A stretch of DNA of 18,491 nucleotides from Vulcanimicrobiota bacterium (GTDB taxonomy: Bacteria; Eremiobacterota; Eremiobacteria; Baltobacterales; Baltobacteraceae). A model generated the notes under the pieces. The model was not told where the DNA came from and made no database searches. It was given only the letters and a program-made list of their open reading frames with translations. Made by a program: the position numbers and the translations under genes. Positions 8,238 to 13,853 of the stretch are shown here, one piece after another (position 1 is the first letter of the stretch; every line of letters begins with the position of its first letter). The stretch lies in the NCBI GenBank assembly GCA_028287545.1, contig JAQBPL010000277.1, forward strand, positions 1 through 18,491. Direction: 5' to 3'.

Positions 8238-8313
8238 CGCGAATTCGCTGACCGATTCGCTCGGTATCCCCATGGACCGCGTGATGAAGTTCGGCCTCAG
8301 CGTTCCCGTGTGA
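8140..8313 (+). pseudogene. Detached KUP C-terminal tail in the +1 frame
   Basis: In the frame one base ahead of kup, the DNA encodes IFYYLVAPTITTD, then VWQRVLYAFMLRNANSLTD and GIPMDRVMKFGLSVPV before TGA 8311-8313. This matches the end of KUP proteins: a short Tyr-rich strand, an amphipathic helix with 'FMxRNA', then the 'IPxxRVxxxG' terminus. It overlaps the out-of-frame end of the kup ORF. It has no start of its own and is best read as the remnant of the original kup 3' end after an out-of-frame deletion. Programmed frameshifting alone would not restore the missing ~70 codons. Confidence 0.7.
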
Positions 8314-8342
8314 GGCATCGAGGGCTGGCACGGCGTCACCGT

Positions 8343-9356
8343 TCATTGCGGGGTTTTTTTCGATCTGGCCGCGCGCGGCTTTGGGGGTGCGGCGGTCATG
8401 AAGCGCGTCAGGTCGACGCGGCCCGATTTCTGCTGCATCGGGGACCACAGGTCGCCGACGCGCACGAACCGCTCGCGAACGTTGTCGAGCCGGAAATCGT
8501 CGATCTCGAGTCCGGCGGCGATCTCGTCCCACGCGACGGGCGTCGACACGGTCGCCCGCGGCTTCGCCCGCACCGAGTAGACCGACGCGAGCGTCTTGCC
8601 CCAGGCGTTTTGATTGTAGTCGACGAGCACGCGGCCCGACGGCCGCTTCGCGATGCGGTACTCCGCGGTGATCAGCTCGGGATGCATCCGTTCCATCATC
8701 TGCGCGAACGCCTTGGCGAACGTCCACACCTCCTTCTGCAGCGGCCCGCGTTCGATCGGAACGTACACGTGGATACCGGACGAGCCCGAGGTCTTCGCGT
8801 AGGCGGGGATGCCGAGATGATCGAGCGCGTCGCGCACGAGGAGCGCGACGGTGCGAACCGTCGCGAACGGGGTCGAGCCGTCCTTCATGGGGTCGAGGTC
8901 GAAGTGCAGGTAGTCGGGACGATCCGTGTCGTCGCAGCGCGAGTACCATTCGTTGAGATCGATGCAGCCGAGGTTGATCACCCAGAGCAGCGACGCGAGG
9001 TCGTCGATGATGGGAAACGCGATGACGCTCCCGGACCCGTGTTCGATCGAGCACGTCTTCAGCCACGGCGGCGCGTTCGACGGCGTGCGTTTCATATAGA
9101 AGAACTCGCCTTCGGCACCGCCCGGGTAGCGCTTCATCACCTGCGCGCGGCCTTGCATGTACGGCACCAAGAACGGCGCGACGTCGGCGTAGTACTGGAG
9201 CAGATCGCCCTTCGTCGCGCCGGTCGCCGGAAAGAAGACCTTGCGCAGGTTGGTCAGCGTGACCTCGCGTCCGCCCGCGGTCACTACGGCGTCCGCCCGG
9301 TCGCGAGGGATCGCGAAGGCGCTGGGCTCAATGGTGGGGGTCGTGTTTCGCGTCAT
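8343..9356 (-). CDS. Stand-alone primase-polymerase (Prim-PolC / LigD polymerase-domain family)
   Basis: A 337-residue archaeo-eukaryotic primase-type polymerase that fills short gaps, often inserting ribonucleotides. Residues 31-46 (EVTLTNLRKVFFPATG) open the domain. The catalytic acidic pair is in YLHFDLDP (D153, D155), the SGSSGIHVYVPI loop supplies H196, and the third carboxylate is D246 in VLVDYNQNAWGKT. Neither ligase nor nuclease domain is attached, so this is not full LigD. The length and the IEHGSG...NLGCIDLNEWY region match mycobacterial Prim-PolC, the partner of LigC. The C-terminus is a short basic tail ending RSKKTPQ. ATG 9356 is used; GTG 9359 immediately before is an alternative, and neither has a clear SD. 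It converges on kup, with ligC beyond. No Ku gene is visible. Confidence 0.9.
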   Translation of the reverse strand: MTRNTTPTIEPSAFAIPRDRADAVVTAGGREVTLTNLRKVFFPATGATKGDLLQYYADVAPFLVPYMQGRAQVMKRYPGGAEGEFFYMKRTPSNAPPWLKTCSIEHGSGSVIAFPIIDDLASLLWVINLGCIDLNEWYSRCDDTDRPDYLHFDLDPMKDGSTPFATVRTVALLVRDALDHLGIPAYAKTSGSSGIHVYVPIERGPLQKEVWTFAKAFAQMMERMHPELITAEYRIAKRPSGRVLVDYNQNAWGKTLASVYSVRAKPRATVSTPVAWDEIAAGLEIDDFRLDNVRERFVRVGDLWSPMQQKSGRVDLTRFMTAAPPKPRAARSKKTPQ

Positions 9357-9469
9357 CACCTGTAACCAGGAAGGTAGCGCTGGCGCATCGCCTCGGCGCG
9401 CGCCCGGAAGCCCCCGTTCGGGCCAAACGCAAGGCGCGCCCCTCTCCGCGCATCGGCGGGGCGCACATC

Positions 9470-9487
9470 GCCGACGCCAGCGTCGGC
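9470..9487 (+). repeat. Hairpin in the leader of the phage-like operon
   Basis: GCCGACG (9470-9476) pairs perfectly with CGTCGGC (9481-9487) across a 4-nt loop. It sits directly before the SD AGGAGAG (9490-9496) of the first operon gene at 9506, so it could modulate ribosome access. The surrounding 9357-9505 interval holds no other gene I can support and must contain the promoters of both divergent units; no convincing -35/-10 pair was recognised. Confidence 0.4.
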
Positions 9488-9505
9488 AGAGGAGAGCCCC
9501 ACCTC

Positions 9506-9862
9506 GTGTCCATCGGTACCGAGATCAGCCACGACCCCGCGGTTCAGCAGCTGGTCACCAATGCGCGCGCCGCCGGCGTGCAGCTGCTGGGCGACGCGAA
9601 GACGTTCATCCACGCATCGCTCGCGCATCTTCAAGGCTCCGTCGACGCCGAGATCCCCGTCGCCGAGCAGGCCGCGATCGACCTGGCCCTCGACCTCATC
9701 CCCTCCGGAGCGACGCGCGACGGCGTGAAGGCGTTCGTGAACGCGTTCGCCACGCCCGCGGAAGCGACGCTCGGCACCGAGGCGAAGTCTCTCGTCGCCA
9801 CGGCGTTCGGCATCGCGCTCCTGCGCGCCGACGCGATCCTCGCAACGGCCGGCGCGAAGTAG
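9506..9862 (+). CDS. Hypothetical helical protein, first gene of the coupled operon
   Basis: A 118-residue protein I do not recognise. It begins VSIGTEISHDPAVQQLV and is rich in Ala and Leu, with predicted amphipathic helices throughout and no cysteine. The later part (AEQAAIDLALDLIPSGATRD and LVATAFGIALLRADAILA) is hydrophobic enough for a helical bundle but is not a clear membrane segment. GTG 9506 is supported by AGGAGAG about 10 nt upstream. It heads a run of eight closely packed genes, which suggests a phage-type unit. A small structural or assembly role would be a guess. Confidence 0.7.
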   Translation: MSIGTEISHDPAVQQLVTNARAAGVQLLGDAKTFIHASLAHLQGSVDAEIPVAEQAAIDLALDLIPSGATRDGVKAFVNAFATPAEATLGTEAKSLVATAFGIALLRADAILATAGAK

Positions 9863-9865
9863 CGG

Positions 9866-10165
9866 ATGGACAAAGCGAGCGCGCCCGCGGTCACGCCAAC
9901 CGTCGGGCGCATCGTCCATTTCGTGCTACCCGACGGCCAGGTCCGTCCGGCGATCATCGTGCGCGTGTGGAGCCCCGAGATGGTAAACCTGCGCGTCTTC
10001 CTCGACGGCACAAACGACGCCCCGGATGGCGGCTATCTCCAGCGCGAATGGGCGACGAGCGTCCACTATCGCGAATACGCCGTCGGCAACTACGCGCCCG
10101 GCACCTGGTTCTGGCCGCCGCGCGAGCCGGTTGCGAGCGCCGATCCTCGCGGCGGTGCGGCGTAG
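9866..10165 (+). CDS. Phage-type small protein (VGRIVHFV ... GTWFWPP family)
   Basis: A 99-residue protein with the pattern of a small hypothetical family common in tailed phages of actinobacteria. It has an N-terminal TVGRIVHFVLPDGQVRPAII, a central VNLRVFLDG and a C-terminal APGTWFWPPRE. The fold looks like a small all-beta barrel. Family members lie among structural or late genes, but to my knowledge none has an assigned biochemical function. It begins 3 nt after the preceding stop and ends 1 nt before the next start. This is the best single hint that 9506-12267 is of phage origin. Confidence 0.75.
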   Translation: MDKASAPAVTPTVGRIVHFVLPDGQVRPAIIVRVWSPEMVNLRVFLDGTNDAPDGGYLQREWATSVHYREYAVGNYAPGTWFWPPREPVASADPRGGAA

Positions 10166-10166
10166 C

Positions 10167-10679
10167 ATGCCGCTCAGCACAGACAACGCTGGAACGCTGG
10201 CGGGAATCCTCGCCGCCCTGAAGTACGCGGGCGCCGACGATCGCCGCATCGTCCTCGACGAAGCGCGGCGGTTGCTCGTCGGGGAGCCGCCGGTCGATAG
10301 GGCGCCGGAAGCCGAGCGCGCCGATGGGGCTGCGCCAACGGATGGCGCGATCCAGCGCTACGTCGTGGAGCAGACCATTCGCAGCATTGCCCAGATCGCA
10401 AAGCCCGACGTGATCGCCGCAGAGATCAGCACCCGCTACGCAACGCTCAAGACGAGCGTGAAGATCACGCTTCAGGGCGTGCCCAAAGGCGTGTCGGGCC
10501 TGCTTTGGACGATCCGCGACGGGCGCAATGCGGAGACACCGGTCGCCGAGACTGCCGTCAAAACCGATCCTTCGATCGAATTCTCCGCCGAGCAGAACGC
10601 GACGCTCTACACGACGTTCGTCGCATACGTCTGGCCCTGGGGATTCATCGGACCCGCTGCGCCATTGGCGGCGCGATGA
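10167..10679 (+). CDS. Hypothetical protein (170 aa)
   Basis: Not recognised. The N-terminal third is helical (TLAGILAALKYAGADDRRIV, then LLVGEPPVDR) and is followed by a charged linker. The C-terminal half (~95-165) looks beta-rich, with KTSVKITLQGVPKGVSG and ATLYTTFVAYVWPWGFIGP near the end. ATG 10167 is chosen because it falls 1 nt after the previous stop; the frame is open back to 10026, but that part shadows the 99-aa gene. Its stop overlaps the next start by 4 nt (ATGA at 10676-10679). Confidence 0.7.
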   Translation: MPLSTDNAGTLAGILAALKYAGADDRRIVLDEARRLLVGEPPVDRAPEAERADGAAPTDGAIQRYVVEQTIRSIAQIAKPDVIAAEISTRYATLKTSVKITLQGVPKGVSGLLWTIRDGRNAETPVAETAVKTDPSIEFSAEQNATLYTTFVAYVWPWGFIGPAAPLAAR

Positions 10680-11113
10680 GACGCCGACTCTATCACGCCA
10701 ACAGGACCGGGTGGCGCAAGCCACCCGCGTTCCTGGTTGCGCGATCGCGACGCTTCATCGGCGCAGTACTCGCCGCCGCCGTCCTCACCGGCTGCGGCCC
10801 GCTCAACGACTTCTATCGCGGTCAGGCGCGCGCCGACGCCGAGAATCAAGTGCAGCTGCGCGAGATCCAGATCAAGACGATGGAGCAGCAGGTCCAGATC
10901 GCCAAGCAAGAAGCCGACATCGAGGTCGCGCACGCGTACGGCATCGCCAAGGCCCAGGAGATCATCAACAAGACTCTGACGCCGCAATATCTCCAGCACG
11001 AAGCGATTCAGGCGCAGCTCGAGGCGGCGAAGAACTCGTCGCACACCGAGACGATTTACGTGCCGAGCGGGCAGCAGGGCATCCCGCTCACGTTCACGGT
11101 GCCGACGAAGTGA
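10676..11113 (+). CDS. Small lipoprotein with prohibitin/SPFH-like C-terminal segment
   Basis: A 145-residue predicted lipoprotein. After an unusually long basic leader, a hydrophobic stretch ends in the lipobox LTGC (37-40), so Cys40 should be lipidated. Residues 50-90 form a charged coiled coil (NQVQLREIQIKTMEQQVQIA). Residues 88-131 resemble the tail of SPFH/prohibitin-family proteins (YGIAKAQEIINKTLTPQYLQ, then HTETIYVPSGQQGIPL). The large SPFH core is absent, leaving only the oligomerising helix and terminal strand. It is translationally coupled by ATGA to the previous gene and GTGA to the next. A membrane-anchored scaffold on the host envelope is plausible but unproven. Confidence 0.75.
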   Translation: MRRRLYHANRTGWRKPPAFLVARSRRFIGAVLAAAVLTGCGPLNDFYRGQARADAENQVQLREIQIKTMEQQVQIAKQEADIEVAHAYGIAKAQEIINKTLTPQYLQHEAIQAQLEAAKNSSHTETIYVPSGQQGIPLTFTVPTK

Positions 11114-11379
11114 GGCGCGCCGGTATTGGGCTGGCGTTGCTCGCCGCGGCTGCCGGAGTTATCGCAGCCGGACCAGTTGGAGCCGACGAGACCAGGCGCG
11201 CGATGGCGAAAGCTCCGACGAAACGCTACGGGCTGCCGAGTCGCGTGCTTCAGTGGTGGAACAGCGCACAGTTCGGCACGTATCGCATCAACGCCGTCGG
11301 TCGCACCGAACGCCGCGCCGATCAGTCGAAGCACGCGCGGCGCAACAAGCGGCGACGCGAACGGCAGGCGCGGGCGTGA
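11110..11379 (+). CDS. Small exported or membrane-anchored basic protein (89 aa)
   Basis: GTG 11110 overlaps the preceding stop (GTGA). Residues 1-25 are a basic start plus a hydrophobic core (GIGLALLAAAAGVIAAGPVG), which could act as a signal peptide (possible cleavage after VGA) or as a membrane anchor. The rest is strongly basic, with RVLQWWNSAQFGTYRINAVG in the middle and an Arg/Lys-rich end (KHARRNKRRRERQARA). No family was recognised. The basic tail could bind nucleic acid or anionic cell-wall polymer. Start and stop are both fixed by 4-nt overlaps with the neighbours. Confidence 0.6.
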   Translation: MRRAGIGLALLAAAAGVIAAGPVGADETRRAMAKAPTKRYGLPSRVLQWWNSAQFGTYRINAVGRTERRADQSKHARRNKRRRERQARA

Positions 11380-11837
11380 GCGACATCCTCGACCGCATCG
11401 ACCCCGACAACAGCATTCGGTGGGCGTTGCAGAACGTCGCGAGTGGCAACGGCAGCCGCTACACTGGTGCGCTTGACGCCCTTCGGTATCTTGCCGAACG
11501 TGGCGATGTTCGCTTGCCAGGTGAGCCGACACTCGCGGAGTTGCGGGCGAAGGTCGAGGCGCTGCCGACCTGGTGCCGTGGCGTAAGTTGGGAAACGGCA
11601 CTGATAGATCACGTCCAGCGCAAGGACGTCCTCGCGCTGTTCGATCCGAAGCGGGCCGATCCGGGCTTCCGCTTCGGAGACTTCGTGACGAATGCGGCGA
11701 CCGGCGGGACCGCGCTCTACCTGCGCGGCAACGGCGCCGACGGGATCTGCGTGTCGACAAACGGTTTCTACGACGTCTGGAAGACTGCCGATGTGCGCGC
11801 AGCAACCGCGGACGAGATCGCGACGGCGCGCGGATGA
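11376..11837 (+). CDS. Hypothetical protein (153 aa)
   Basis: Not recognised. It starts at GTG 11376 within a GTGA overlap and begins VSDILDRIDPDNSIRWALQN. The N-terminal half is helical (ALDALRYLAERGDVRLPGEP, then TLAELRAKVEALPTW). The C-terminal half is glycine-rich and probably beta (RFGDFVTNAATGGTALYLRG, ending near VSTNGFYDVWKTADVRAAT). There is no signal peptide or membrane segment, so it is probably cytoplasmic. The stop overlaps the next ATG (ATGA). Confidence 0.65.
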   Translation: MSDILDRIDPDNSIRWALQNVASGNGSRYTGALDALRYLAERGDVRLPGEPTLAELRAKVEALPTWCRGVSWETALIDHVQRKDVLALFDPKRADPGFRFGDFVTNAATGGTALYLRGNGADGICVSTNGFYDVWKTADVRAATADEIATARG

Positions 11838-11905
11838 ACCGCACCGCAATCCGCATCGCCGTGGCCGCGGCGATCGCGCTTCTTGGGATGGTGGCGTTCG
11901 GGTGA
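11834..11905 (+). CDS. 23-residue single-span membrane peptide
   Basis: A 24-codon frame (including stop) that begins MNRTAIRIAV and continues as one hydrophobic helix (AAAIALLGMVAF) ending in Gly. It is joined by ATGA to the gene before it and by GTGA to the gene after it. It therefore fills exactly the space between two real genes, and translation would have to pass through it to keep coupling. Two N-terminal Arg residues would favour a cytoplasmic N-terminus. It is short enough to be missed by routine annotation. It could be a regulator of a larger membrane complex, or only a coupling relay. Confidence 0.45.
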   Translation: MNRTAIRIAVAAAIALLGMVAFG

Positions 11906-12267
11906 AATCCAAGCCGTGGACGACACGCGAGGTCGCGATCCTGGAAGCGACGTACGCCGACGATGCGGTCGAGAGCGCCGCCGCGACTGCTGCGTCGCTC
12001 CTTCCGGGTCGAACCCAGAACACGATCAGTTACCACGCTTCGATTCTCGGCTTCTCCGCCGAACGCAAGCGGCGACGCGCGGCGCTGGGCCTGACGCGCT
12101 CGGCGAAGGCTGCGGCGGCACCGCGCGAAGGCGTCGTGTTGCCGTGGCGGATCAAGCGTCCGAAGGGCAACGTGCGGCCCGTCATGTGTCCGCGCTGTGG
12201 TGAGGCGTTCGCTGTCGCTGCGCGCGACCTCAGCGCGAACGCGCACCAGGAATCCGCTTCTGCCTGA
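11902..12267 (+). CDS. Helix-turn-helix (Myb/SANT-like) protein with C-terminal CxxC knuckle
   Basis: A 121-residue probable DNA-binding protein. Residues 4-50 fit a three-helix SANT/Myb-like or resolvase-like HTH: KPWTTREVAILEATYADD, then a second helix, then RTQNTISYHASILGF as the recognition helix. This is followed by a basic patch (AERKRRRAALG). Near the end CPRCG (C96, C99) forms half of a zinc knuckle; no second CxxC is present, so a metal site would need dimerisation or other ligands. It is the last gene in the coupled chain, joined by GTGA at 11902, and precedes a terminator. It may regulate this operon or the converging one. The exact family was not identified. Confidence 0.65.
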   Translation: MKSKPWTTREVAILEATYADDAVESAAATAASLLPGRTQNTISYHASILGFSAERKRRRAALGLTRSAKAAAAPREGVVLPWRIKRPKGNVRPVMCPRCGEAFAVAARDLSANAHQESASA

Positions 12268-12280
12268 ACGCGAGGTGACC

Positions 12281-12328
12281 ATGCGCCGCCCTCGTCAAAG
12301 GCGGCTACAGAACGCGAAAGGCGACTGA
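12281..12328 (+). CDS. Possible 15-residue basic leader-type peptide
   Basis: ATG 12281 follows a good Shine-Dalgarno (GAGGTG at 12272-12277) and opens a 15-codon frame, MRRPRQRRLQNAKGD, ending 10 bp before the terminator stem. Seven of fifteen residues are Arg or Lys. The RBS spacing is better than for several accepted genes here, but the length is too short for coding statistics. It could be a true microprotein or chance. Confidence 0.25.
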   Translation: MRRPRQRRLQNAKGD

Positions 12329-12338
12329 CAACGCCGAG

Positions 12339-12375
12339 CGGCGCGCGTGGACTGTTGGCTGCGCGCGCCGTTTTT
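12339..12375 (+). terminator. Rho-independent terminator of the plus-strand operon
   Basis: CGGCGCGCG (12339-12347) pairs with CGCGCGCCG (12362-12370) across a 14-nt loop and is followed by TTTTT (12371-12375). It lies 71 bp after the last firm gene of the 9506-12267 operon. Confidence 0.8.
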
Positions 12376-12395
12376 GATCTCGTATACGGATGCAG

Positions 12396-12428
12396 AAAAA
12401 AGCCCCGCTCGGCGTGTGCCGGCGGGGC
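12396..12428 (-). terminator. Rho-independent terminator of the minus-strand operon
   Basis: On the complement, GCCCCGC pairs with GCGGGGC around a 13-nt loop and is followed by six U residues (the A-run 12396-12401 on the plus strand). It ends the minus-strand unit whose last gene stops at 12436. With the terminator at 12339 it separates two converging operons. Confidence 0.85.
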
Positions 12429-12435
12429 CGAAACC

Positions 12436-12876
12436 TTACTCTTTAGGGATATACCGGAAGTAGCGAAGCCGCGCGTCGAGCCATCGAATGATCGACACGA
12501 AGAACGGCTCGAACGCGCGCCGCATCGCCGCGCCGAACTCGCGCTGCGCGACGGCGAGCTTGATGTTCGGACGCTCGCCGAGCGCGTCGAAGTTGACGGC
12601 CCGTACTTCGGCCTGCCGTCCGGTGGCGGGATCGATCTCGACGCGCGGCGACGGCGGGTTCGCGTCACAGACCCACGGCGGCGGGAAGGGCCACGACGGT
12701 TCCGTGCCGTTGCGGATCACGCGCACGCTGGCACCGTCGAGGCTGACCTGTATGTCGCCGCCAGGCCGAACGAACGGCTCGATCCATGCGAGCAGCTTCG
12801 CGCGATGCTCGCCGCGAGTCATCATCTCCGTCGTGCCGTCGGGATAGTAGACGCGGACGGGATCGGCTTCGCTCAC
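12436..12876 (-). CDS. Hypothetical protein (146 aa), last gene of the minus operon
   Basis: Not recognised. The start is GTG 12876, overlapping the stop of the preceding gene by 4 nt. The first 60 residues look beta-rich (PVRVYYPDGTTEMMTRGEHR, then DIQVSLDGASVRVIRNGTEP). A Pro-rich segment follows (WPFPPPWVCDANPPSPRVEI), and the C-terminus is an amphipathic helix with aromatics (AFEPFFVSIIRWLDARLRYF). No signal peptide is present. The last helix might associate with membrane or a partner. A terminator follows 8 bp after the stop. Confidence 0.65.
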   Translation of the reverse strand: MSEADPVRVYYPDGTTEMMTRGEHRAKLLAWIEPFVRPGGDIQVSLDGASVRVIRNGTEPSWPFPPPWVCDANPPSPRVEIDPATGRQAEVRAVNFDALGERPNIKLAVAQREFGAAMRRAFEPFFVSIIRWLDARLRYFRYIPKE

Positions 12877-13373
12877 GCGCTCGGCCCGCCGCTGCCGACG
12901 TTGCTCCAGTACGTCGTTCTCGCGGTCATGTCGCTGTCGGGGATGAGGTTTGGCAGTCCGCCCTCGGCGAGATACTGCGCGTGCTCATCGGCCGTCGTCG
13001 GCGGCGGGAAGTATCCGACCGGCCCGTCGTACGCGGAGAATGACCCGAGCGAGACGCATGGGTGCGAGACGGAGCCGTGCTTCGATGGGTCGAGTCCGAT
13101 GCGCCCCTCGACGGCCAGCCGCGGCGCGCGCGCTGCCCCGCGAGTCACGCGCAGCAACTCGCGGCCCTGCGCGTCGAAGTACGCGAGCATCGGCTCTGCA
13201 CCGGTCGCGTGCGCGTCGAACGTGTAGATCGTGCCGCCGACGACGCGGAAGCCCGGCCACGCCTCGGTGTAGAGCAGCGGCGCGCGCTTCGCTGCGGCGG
13301 AGCGGATCGGCGCTGGGATGGCGGCGGTCGCTGCGATAGCGCCGAGGGCGCTGAGGAAGAATCCGCGCTTCAT
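12873..13373 (-). CDS. Secreted protein ending in VGSGGPSA (166 aa)
   Basis: ATG 13373 overlaps the upstream stop (ATGA). The N-terminus MKRGFFLSALGAIAATAAIP is a signal peptide, with likely cleavage near RSAAA (about residue 28). The KRGFFLS run has some resemblance to a twin-arginine signal but has only one Arg. The mature protein is probably beta-rich (FRVVGGTIYTFDAHATGAEP, then MLAYFDAQGRELLRVTRGAA) with no recognised domain. It ends YWSNVGSGGPSA, a tail shared with the two genes upstream. Its stop overlaps the next GTG. Export suggests a role at the envelope or in virion assembly, but this is not certain. Confidence 0.7.
   Translation of the reverse strand: MKRGFFLSALGAIAATAAIPAPIRSAAAKRAPLLYTEAWPGFRVVGGTIYTFDAHATGAEPMLAYFDAQGRELLRVTRGAARAPRLAVEGRIGLDPSKHGSVSHPCVSLGSFSAYDGPVGYFPPPTTADEHAQYLAEGGLPNLIPDSDMTARTTYWSNVGSGGPSA
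12883..12900 (-). repeat. VGSGGP-coding 18-mer, copy 1
   Basis: Plus-strand GGCCCGCCGCTGCCGACG; on the coding strand it encodes VGSGGP at the end of the 166-aa protein, just before the GTG start at 12876. Identical in all 18 bases to copy 2. Confidence 0.8.
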
Positions 13374-13534
13374 GCTGGCCCGCCGCTGCCGACGACGGTG
13401 AACATCGGGTTCGGAACCTCGCGGACTCGAAATGCGGGGTCGAGGCCGCAGCGCCCGACGACTTCGGTGATCGTCGGCGACTGTGGCGGGAGGTCTTCTT
13501 CCGCGTACGGGCCTGCGGCGGCTTCGTCCATCAT
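13370..13534 (-). CDS. 54-residue protein ending in VGSGGPA
   Basis: Begins MMDEAAAGPYAEEDLPPQSP and ends PNPMFTVVGSGGPA. The first half is acidic and Pro-rich; the middle carries VVGRCGLDPAFRVREV with one Cys. There is no signal peptide or membrane segment. ATG 13534 overlaps the previous stop as ATGA and the stop overlaps the next ATG as ATGA, so both ends are fixed by coupling. Longer frames in this phase are Arg-rich shadows. The C-terminal motif is the same as in both neighbours. Function unknown. Confidence 0.55.
   Translation of the reverse strand: MMDEAAAGPYAEEDLPPQSPTITEVVGRCGLDPAFRVREVPNPMFTVVGSGGPA
13377..13394 (-). repeat. VGSGGP-coding 18-mer, copy 2
   Basis: Identical 18-mer encoding VGSGGP at the end of the 54-aa protein, a few bases before ATG 13373. 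The coding strand contains GGCGGG, 5 nt from the ATG, so it may also serve as ribosome-binding sequence for the next gene. Confidence 0.8.
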
Positions 13535-13662
13535 CGCGGCGGGCCGCCGCTGCCGACGTCGATGATCCCGAGCTCGCGCGCCGTCTGAATCTCGACGCAC
13601 CGACAAGTGAAGATGTCGTGGGAATCCGGCGTGCAGGCCGCGCCCAGCGCCTCGTCGTCCAT
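13531..13662 (-). CDS. 43-residue protein ending in VGSGGPPR
   Basis: Begins MDDEALGAACTPDSHDIF and ends ARELGIIDVGSGGPPR. Cysteines at 10, 20 and 22 (TCRC) could bind metal or form disulfides. ATG 13662 is used; GTG 13671 three codons earlier is the only other start before an in-frame stop. A weak GTGGG precedes the ATG. The stop overlaps the next ATG (ATGA). It is the first gene after a 191-bp gap, and is too short for most gene finders. The shared VGSGGP tail and the overlap are the main support. Confidence 0.45.
   Translation of the reverse strand: MDDEALGAACTPDSHDIFTCRCVEIQTARELGIIDVGSGGPPR
13541..13558 (-). repeat. VGSGGP-coding 18-mer, copy 3
   Basis: Differs from copies 1 and 2 at one base (a synonymous Gly change, GGC for GGG). 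It encodes VGSGGP at the end of the 43-aa protein, shortly before ATG 13534. Confidence 0.8.
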
Positions 13663-13853
13663 GCCACCCACTTCGCCGCGCGCCGCGCCGAGCCCCGGAT
13701 ATGCAAAGAGCCCGCCGCCCTCTCAGGCGACGGACTCCTACCGGTACGCTCCGGTTCACTCCGCTGATCTATTCGACCACGCCGGGCGGCGCGGGTCAAG
13801 CCGGAAACCGGAAATCGGGTTTCGGGAATCGGGTTATAAAATAACCGATCCGT
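13663..13853 (-). other. Non-coding gap in the minus operon with AT-rich hairpin and short repeats
   Basis: No gene is supported in these 191 bp. Four bases after the 88-aa gene's stop (on the complement) comes an AT-rich hairpin: ATCGGTTAT pairs with ATAACCCGAT around TTT (13828-13849), with one bulged base. No U-tract follows, so it is not a standard terminator. Next to it, GGAAATCGGGTT is followed by a near copy GGGAATCGGGTT (about 13810-13835). A separate small inverted element, ACCGGTACGCTCCGGT, lies near 13739-13754. The gap may hold a processing site, an attenuator or a promoter for the genes downstream (13662 to 12436). Confidence 0.4.

Noticed and set aside
8354..8360. Run of seven T residues as a terminator for kup
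   Set aside because: The T-run is the complement of the Lys codons at the polymerase C-terminus, and no strong stem precedes it.
8310..9365. Plus-strand frame of 351 codons
   Set aside because: Antisense to the primase-polymerase, whose catalytic motifs are intact on the other strand.
9357..9505. Possible phage attachment site or tRNA at the left border of the phage-like region
   Set aside because: No tRNA cloverleaf or repeated att core could be found, and no integrase is visible.
12883..13558. CRISPR-like array from the repeated 18-mers
   Set aside because: Copies are spaced 494 and 164 bp apart within coding genes, with no regular spacers.
13680..13760. Glycine-riboswitch-like 3' segment (CTCTCAGGCGACGGACT) on the plus strand
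   Set aside because: The upstream GGAGAG partner and proper core are missing, and no plus-strand gene follows; only partial resemblance.
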